DNA from: Candidatus Rifleibacteriota bacterium | GTDB lineage: Bacteria > Riflebacteria > Ozemobacteria > Ozemobacterales > Ozemobacteraceae | Reading direction: 5' to 3' | NCBI GenBank assembly: GCA_029560455.1 | Contig: JAKQKW010000201.1 | Location: forward strand, 1-19,218 | Length of the DNA: 19,218 nt | Shown here: positions 14,956-19,218 of the stretch, one piece after another | Position numbering within the stretch: position 1 is the stretch's first letter | Layout of the letters: each line of letters begins with the position of its first letter | Made by a program: the position numbers and the translations under genes | Notes under the pieces: model-generated | Told to the model about the DNA's origin: nothing | Database searches by the model: none | The model's input: the letters and a program-made list of their open reading frames with translations, nothing else

Positions 14956-14985
14956 ATTATAGACCCGATAAGGTTTTAATTACAA
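14956..14985 (-). promoter_or_regulatory. Sigma-70-like promoter abutting the small membrane protein start
   Basis: On the minus strand, TTGTAA, an 18-nt spacer and a perfect TATAAT (14961-14956). Six bases separate the -10 from ATG 14949, so transcription should begin at or within a base or two of the start codon. Confidence 0.6.
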
Positions 14986-14990
14986 CCGCC

Positions 14991-16352
14991 TTAACTGGCG
15001 GTGGTCAGGCGAATCAGCTCAGAAATGGTGATGAAGCGGTAGCCATGTGCCTTGAAGACTCTTATTAGAGCTGGCAGCATCTGCGCGGCACCCGGGTGAA
15101 TATCGTGAAAAAGCACGATGCTGCCTGGCCCGATCGATTTCATGACGCGGTAAGTGATCATGTCGGGGTTCTTATTCTGCCAGTCGCGACTGTCTGAATC
15201 CCACATGACTTCGTGCCAGCCCTGACCGTGCAGCAGACCTTTAACTTTTGAACTGGTAGCCCCGAATGGCGGCCTGACCAGATTGCAGTTTCGGCCGGTA
15301 ATGCCGGCGATTACCTCATTGGTGCGCCGCAGACTGCTCAGCCCTTCAGAGGCTGAATTTTTCGCAAGATTAAGGTGGTTCCAGGTATGATTGCCGATGT
15401 CGTGCCCCTCGGCCGCCATTCTGGTCAGAATGTCGGGATAGGTTTCGGCCCGGCTGCCAACTACGAAAAAGGTGGCTTTTGCGCCTTCCTGCCGTAAAAT
15501 ATCAAGTATTTCGCGGGTATATGTCTGATGTGGGCCGTCATCAAAGGTCAAAGCGATATAGCGGTCGCGCGGCTCGGCTTTGAATGAAGCGATTATCTCT
15601 GAGCAGGCTGCTGAAGTGAGTGGCGTAAAAGGCCGGCTGATATTCGTACGGGTTGGCCGGCCAGGCACCGTTGGCGAAGGCGAGCTGACATAAGCTTCTT
15701 CGCGGCTGTCATCAATTCCGGCTTCGTTGCGGCCATTCGGGTAGAGCGGGTAAAAATCGATGTTGCCGGTTTCGACCGGCGGCTTGTAGCTGCCAAGACT
15801 CAATGGTCGACCAACCCGCTCAGTAGTCGGCATCTGAACGTGGTAACCCAGTTCGGCAAGTTGACTGATCGCTGGCTGAAAGCCTGGATTGCCCGCCAGG
15901 CATGTTTTAAAGCACGCGGCTGCGGCGGCCGGGTTCCCTTCTTCTTTTTCGAGAAGGCCCAGATTGTAGCTTATCCAGAAAGAGGCCGAAAAATTCAGAC
16001 CGGTTTTGAACACCAGGCGGGCTTCTTCGCGGAGTCCCTTCTGTTTCAGGGCTGAACCAAGGTTGTTATACAGGTGAATGTAACGCGGGTCAACAGTAAG
16101 ACCGTGCCGCCAGAGTCTGATTGCATCTTCAAGCTTGCCGGCGCGCGCATAGATTATGCCGATCGAGTTGATGGCTGCAACATCACGCGGATTTTCTCTG
16201 ATGCGCCGTCGGAGAATTTCGAACTCCTTGAGCAGGTCAGGCGGGTTATACTGGTCAAAGCCTGCCTGACGCACTGGCGCAGAGTTTGCGGCCGAGCTGA
16301 GCGTCAGACACAGACATAGAAGAATAAAGAGAAGGCTGTGCTTGAATTTCAT
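14991..16352 (-). CDS. Exported TPR-polysaccharide deacetylase (NodB homology) protein
   Basis: Predicted protein of 453 aa with a signal peptide (MKFKHSLLFILLCLCLTLSS, likely cut after ANSA, residue 25). Three TPR-like helical repeats span about 59-157 (NSIGIIYARAGKLEDAIRLW, LYNNLGSALKQKGLREEA, SYNLGLLEKEEGNPAAA). A Pro-rich linker (about 172-245) leads to a NodB domain (about 262-450). NodB motifs: TFDDG (269-273, base D271, metal D272), HTWNH (metal H322 and H326), RPPFG (360-364), WDSDSRDW (384-391) and LFHD (413-417, acid H416). All catalytic and metal residues are intact. The enzyme would remove N- or O-acetyl groups from peptidoglycan or an exopolysaccharide outside the inner membrane; the TPR part probably docks it to a partner. 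It is 39 nt downstream of the CxxCH protein gene in one operon with a two-component system. Confidence 0.9.
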   Translation of the reverse strand: MKFKHSLLFILLCLCLTLSSAANSAPVRQAGFDQYNPPDLLKEFEILRRRIRENPRDVAAINSIGIIYARAGKLEDAIRLWRHGLTVDPRYIHLYNNLGSALKQKGLREEARLVFKTGLNFSASFWISYNLGLLEKEEGNPAAAAACFKTCLAGNPGFQPAISQLAELGYHVQMPTTERVGRPLSLGSYKPPVETGNIDFYPLYPNGRNEAGIDDSREEAYVSSPSPTVPGRPTRTNISRPFTPLTSAACSEIIASFKAEPRDRYIALTFDDGPHQTYTREILDILRQEGAKATFFVVGSRAETYPDILTRMAAEGHDIGNHTWNHLNLAKNSASEGLSSLRRTNEVIAGITGRNCNLVRPPFGATSSKVKGLLHGQGWHEVMWDSDSRDWQNKNPDMITYRVMKSIGPGSIVLFHDIHPGAAQMLPALIRVFKAHGYRFITISELIRLTTAS

Positions 16353-16391
16353 TCTTGACCTTATCGGCAGGCTGCCGTGATTTTTTTGCCA

Positions 16392-17669
16392 TCAGGGCGA
16401 CTTTTTTTGCCCGTGCCGGGTTTGAATTATCTGTTCGAAGCATTCCCATATCTGGTCCGCAAGGTTTTCAGGCGCTGGAAACGGGGGAAGCGGCAGCTGG
16501 TTTGTCGGATTGATACGGTTCAGAAGCCAGACCGCCAGTGCCCTGATGTCGCGCCGCTTGCCTTCCGGCTCATCGTAGATAACTCTGGTCAGTTCTCTGA
16601 TCAGTTCCGGGCGTTCCGCCTCCTGAAACTGAAAGGTCAACGGCATTCCTGCCATAATAATGATGCGGCGGTGAATTGCTTCGTTCTTCAGGTCTTTTGC
16701 CCATCCCGAGAGTTCACTCAGGCGTCCGCCAATCTGCGCATCAGGTTCTCCGTCGCTTTCTGCAAAGGATCTGAAATAGACAGTGCTGGTTAGAATGCTT
16801 TCAAACAGCAGAGCAGTTGGCTGACCTATAAATACAGGTCTGAAGAAAAAATCAGAACCGGGGGTTCCGTCTGGATTTCGCCAGTTTTTGAGGACAGGCA
16901 GCATTTTTTTCAGATTTGCATGCAGGCCCGGGTTAAATTCTGCCAGAATGCTGATTATCGCTCCGGCGCACAATGTTGTCATTATCCTGCCATAGGCCGG
17001 TTGTTCAGGGAAAAAAAACGATCCGTCGGCATGCTGAAGCCCGGCCAGTTCGCTGCCGACTGTCTGCAGCATGTTCAGATCGAGGTCATAGCCTCTTGCA
17101 GAAGCGGTTTTTACCGCCAGTGCCAGTGGCAGTGCCGTATGGCATGAGAAACAGCGGTTCTCTCTGTTGAACTGCATGGTTGCGTCAACCAGTTTTCTGA
17201 TTCGGTTCTCAATCGCCCGCACCTCAGCCGGTACGGCTTTCAATTCGATGCTGTTATCGGTATTTTCCTGATGATGTTCGAACCCGGTGTTGCGGGTAAC
17301 CAGCGGGGTAATGTAAAACGAAGAACTCGCGGCCGATCTGGGTCGAAAAACCATGAAGCCCTCGTCTGCTTTGGCCGACGCGATGAACTGGCTGTCTGAA
17401 GTTTCAATCAGAGCGGCCCGGCAGATTGTACCCTGACCCCAGAGTTCATCGCTGTGAGTTGGAAGAAGAATCTGGTCGAAAGCCAGCGGTTGTGTGAAAT
17501 TAATCAGCAACCGGTTTTCGAGCCTGGTGACCCGATAGCTGAAATCGTAGTCGGCATTTGCCTGAAATGTCTGAAGCAGCAGTAATGCCAGAATCGCCAG
17601 AGCCGGCAGCAGTCTGAATCTGCCCGATACCGCTCTGTTGGCTTTAAATGCCGTTGTCAGTTTTTTCAT
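16392..17669 (-). CDS. Secreted CxxCH protein with terpenoid-cyclase-like alpha-toroid repeats
   Basis: Predicted protein of 425 aa, not assigned to a named family. A signal peptide with a long basic n-region (MKKLTTAFKANRAVSGRFR) and hydrophobic core ends near ANA (39). A beta-rich region (about 40-145) is followed by NRENRCFSCHTALPLALAVKTASARGYDLD in outline, where C173-F-S-C176-H177 is a c-type haem motif. Then helical segments with LQHADGSFFFP (211-221) and WRNPDGTPGS (263-272) resemble the QW/DG-turn repeats of squalene-cyclase or prenyltransferase toroids. Similar CxxCH-toroid proteins occur, as I recall, in Planctomycetes and Acidobacteria, with unknown function. The catalytic DxDD/DXDD of cyclases is not seen, so enzyme activity as a cyclase is unlikely. 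ATG overlaps the regulator stop (ATGA), so it is coupled to the two-component system. Haem attachment is predicted, not shown. Confidence 0.65.
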   Translation of the reverse strand: MKKLTTAFKANRAVSGRFRLLPALAILALLLLQTFQANADYDFSYRVTRLENRLLINFTQPLAFDQILLPTHSDELWGQGTICRAALIETSDSQFIASAKADEGFMVFRPRSAASSSFYITPLVTRNTGFEHHQENTDNSIELKAVPAEVRAIENRIRKLVDATMQFNRENRCFSCHTALPLALAVKTASARGYDLDLNMLQTVGSELAGLQHADGSFFFPEQPAYGRIMTTLCAGAIISILAEFNPGLHANLKKMLPVLKNWRNPDGTPGSDFFFRPVFIGQPTALLFESILTSTVYFRSFAESDGEPDAQIGGRLSELSGWAKDLKNEAIHRRIIIMAGMPLTFQFQEAERPELIRELTRVIYDEPEGKRRDIRALAVWLLNRINPTNQLPLPPFPAPENLADQIWECFEQIIQTRHGQKKSP

Positions 17670-19000
17670 TCTTCTTTACGGATTCCGTATTTTTTCAGCT
17701 TGTAATGGAGGTTTTGCCTGGTGACTCCGAGAGTGGCTGCGGCTCTTGAATAATTCCAGCCGGCCGCTTCAAGGGCCTGCAAAATAAGGTTTTCTTCGAT
17801 TTTTTCCATAGTCTGATCGAGTGGCAGGCCCTGTTCAAGATTCTGTGAACTGTTGTCGCGGTCGGAAGGCAGATTCAGATCGGCGGCAGACAACTGCCCT
17901 GAACGCTTCATGATTACTGCCCGTTCAATGCAGTTTTCCAGCTGCCTGACATTTCCGGGCCAGTCGTAGTCAATCAGGGCCTGCAGAAATGACTGGTCGA
18001 AGCCGGTGATGTTGCGTGAGTGTCGCATTGAATAAAGGTTGATAAAAAATTCAGCCAGCTCACGAATGTCTGAACGCCTGGCACGCAACGGCGGCAGTTC
18101 GATCTCGACGACGTTGATACGGTAAAGCAGGTCTTCTCGGAAATTTCCGCTTTGAACTTCCCGGCTGAGAATCTTGTTGGATGCTGAAATGATGCGCACA
18201 TCAGCCTGCAGCTGCTGGTTCGCCCCGACCGGTTTGAAGCTGCCATCCTGCAGAACCCTTAGCAGCTTGGCCTGATTCGATACCGGCAGGTCGCCGATTT
18301 CGTCAAGAAAAAGGGTGCCGCCTTCCGCTTCTTTGAAGAGCCCGTGTTTGTCTGAATAGGCGTTGGTAAAGCTGCCTTTTTTATGGCCGAACATTTCACT
18401 TTCAAAAAGTTGTTCCGGAATAGTGCTGCAGTTAACGGCAACAAAAGGCTTGTCGCTGCGGGTGGAATGGGCATGAATGGCTCTGGCAACCATTTCTTTG
18501 CCGGTGCCGCTTTCGCCGCTGATGAGAACCGTACTGCTGGTGTCAGAAATATTGGCGATCAGCTTGTGAACCCGCTGCATTGCCTCAGAAGTGCCGATCA
18601 ATCCACGGGCTGGCACTGAAGTTCTGGCTGCAGCAGCTCTGGTGCTGAGCGCCTGCTTGACCGCCTGTTTGAAATCAGCCAGTTCGAAAGGCTTGAGCAG
18701 ATAGTCTCTGGCACCCAGTTTGATTGCCGTTACGGCGGTTTCGACAGACGAGTAGGCGGTCATGAGAATGCAGGGCAGCTCCGGTTTGATTTTTCTGACC
18801 CGGCCCAGCAGCTCAATGCCTGACATCCCATGCATGCGGATGTCTGAAATTACCAGATCGGCGTCATGTGAACAGATGTGATCATAGCCACGCTGTGGAT
18901 CAGAGAAGTCAGCCACTTCACAGCCGTCAAGTTCAAGCGCCTTTTTAAGAGCCTGTAAAAGCTTCGGTTCATCATCGATCAGAACTATGTGACCCTTCAT
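17666..19000 (-). CDS. NtrC-family sigma-54-dependent response regulator
   Basis: Predicted protein of 444 aa with receiver, AAA+ and Fis-type HTH domains. The receiver (1-about 120) has D9/D10, phosphoacceptor D53 (VISDIR), T81 and K103. The AAA+ domain has Walker A GESGTGKE (162-169), Walker B GTLFLDEI (228-235), and the sigma-54-contact loop reads GSFTNA (209-214) instead of the usual GAFTGA. The helix-turn-helix is at about 406-441 (NYSRAAATLGVTRQNLHYKLKKYGI). Phosphorylation by the upstream histidine kinase should switch on sigma-54 promoters. GAGGAG (+ strand 19010-19015) lies 9 nt before ATG 19000 and lies within the kinase's last codons. Its stop overlaps the next gene's start (ATGA), so it probably controls its own operon as well as other targets. 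Confidence 0.95.
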   Translation of the reverse strand: MKGHIVLIDDEPKLLQALKKALELDGCEVADFSDPQRGYDHICSHDADLVISDIRMHGMSGIELLGRVRKIKPELPCILMTAYSSVETAVTAIKLGARDYLLKPFELADFKQAVKQALSTRAAAARTSVPARGLIGTSEAMQRVHKLIANISDTSSTVLISGESGTGKEMVARAIHAHSTRSDKPFVAVNCSTIPEQLFESEMFGHKKGSFTNAYSDKHGLFKEAEGGTLFLDEIGDLPVSNQAKLLRVLQDGSFKPVGANQQLQADVRIISASNKILSREVQSGNFREDLLYRINVVEIELPPLRARRSDIRELAEFFINLYSMRHSRNITGFDQSFLQALIDYDWPGNVRQLENCIERAVIMKRSGQLSAADLNLPSDRDNSSQNLEQGLPLDQTMEKIEENLILQALEAAGWNYSRAAATLGVTRQNLHYKLKKYGIRKEE

Positions 19001-19006
19001 TGGTAA

Positions 19007-19218
19007 TTACTCCTCTGTGTTTCTGTTGAATGTTTCTGCGACAGGAAGCTGAATACAGAATTCAGTTATGCCGGTTTCAAGTCTTTTCGCCTCGATTTTG
19101 CCATGATGCCCGTCGATGATGGCCTGGCAGATCACCAGGCCGAGACCGGTTCCCTGGGCTTTGGTTGTAAAAAGGGGTTCAAAAATATGCTCAGGCAGGC
19201 ATTCAAAGCCGCGTCCGT
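19007..19218 (-). CDS. Sensor histidine kinase, C-terminal part (5' end beyond window)
   Basis: The last 70 residues of a histidine kinase run from the window edge to TAA (19009-19007). The ATP-binding motifs are the G1 box GRGF, F box FEPLFTTK and G2 box GTGLGL, followed by VICQAIIDGHHGKIEA, typical of the HATPase_c domain of NtrB-like kinases. The stop is 6 nt upstream of the response regulator's ATG, and the regulator's Shine-Dalgarno is inside the kinase's final codons, so the two are a cognate pair. The sensor and dimerisation domains lie outside the window, so no signal can be inferred. Confidence 0.93.
   Translation of the reverse strand, partial: GRGFECLPEHIFEPLFTTKAQGTGLGLVICQAIIDGHHGKIEAKRLETGITEFCIQLPVAETFNRNTEE

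Noticed and set aside
16365..16387. Hairpin CGGCAGGCTGCCG followed by seven T on the + strand, terminator-like
   Set aside because: No + strand gene precedes it; on the transcribed minus strand it has no T tract downstream. The T run partly encodes Lys codons and spacer of the toroid gene's end.
18709..18724. TGGCACCCAGTTTGAT, resembling a -24/-12 sigma-54 promoter
   Set aside because: The -12 GC is imperfect (TTGA), it lies within the response regulator coding sequence, and no + strand gene follows.

Overview
The window reads as chromosomal DNA of a Gram-negative (diderm) bacterium. It encodes type IV pilus / type II secretion pseudopilins, a predicted outer-membrane beta-barrel protein, ClpS-ClpA, and a sigma-54-type response regulator. 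Base composition is roughly half G+C by eye. Promoters resemble sigma-70 consensus, mostly with 17-nt spacers, and ribosome binding sites are AAGGAG-like. The mix of genes (pseudopilins beside a PilX-like protein, a bacterial cation-chloride cotransporter, a CxxCH toroid protein) would fit a little-studied phylum such as Candidatus Riflebacteria. That assignment is a guess. There are no tRNA or rRNA genes, mobile elements or CRISPR arrays, and no gene-free stretch over 300 bases.

Layout. (1) 1-2546, + strand: end of a pilus-associated operon, with a 5'-truncated beta-rich protein followed by two prepilin-like proteins, the second carrying a long helical tail. (2) 2550-3176, - strand: nicotinamidase. 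(3) 3378-7940, + strand: tightly coupled ABC-F ATPase, clpS and clpA. (4) 8076-9383, + strand: secreted protein with a Pro-rich linker and a C-terminal predicted outer-membrane barrel, ended by a strong terminator that stands beside an oppositely oriented one. (5) 9518-10681, - strand: SPFH protein with three zinc ribbons, divergent from an ankyrin protein (10853-11422, +). (6) 11400-12302, - strand: M48 metallopeptidase whose 3' end overlaps the ankyrin gene, divergent from a cation-chloride cotransporter (12473-14710, +). (7) 14716-19218, - strand: sensor kinase (partial), NtrC-type regulator, CxxCH alpha-toroid protein, TPR-NodB polysaccharide deacetylase, and a small two-helix membrane protein with its own promoter.

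How the parts fit. ClpS delivers N-degron substrates to ClpA; its coupling to a ribosome-acting ABC-F ATPase suggests joint translation and protein quality control. The SPFH protein and the M48 peptidase belong to families linked to membrane or protein quality control, so regions 3-6 have a loose proteostasis/homeostasis flavour. The last operon joins a two-component system to exported, cell-envelope-acting products, so it may be an envelope or polysaccharide-remodelling response unit.

Three divergent gene pairs have back-to-back sigma-70-like promoters whose -35 boxes lie only 24-32 bp apart. Nothing here is a recognised defence or mobile system. The most unusual items are the kinase-regulator-toroid-deacetylase cluster, the pseudopilin with the helical tail, the triple zinc-ribbon SPFH protein, a terminator-like hairpin inside the ankyrin gene, and a probable leaderless small membrane protein.
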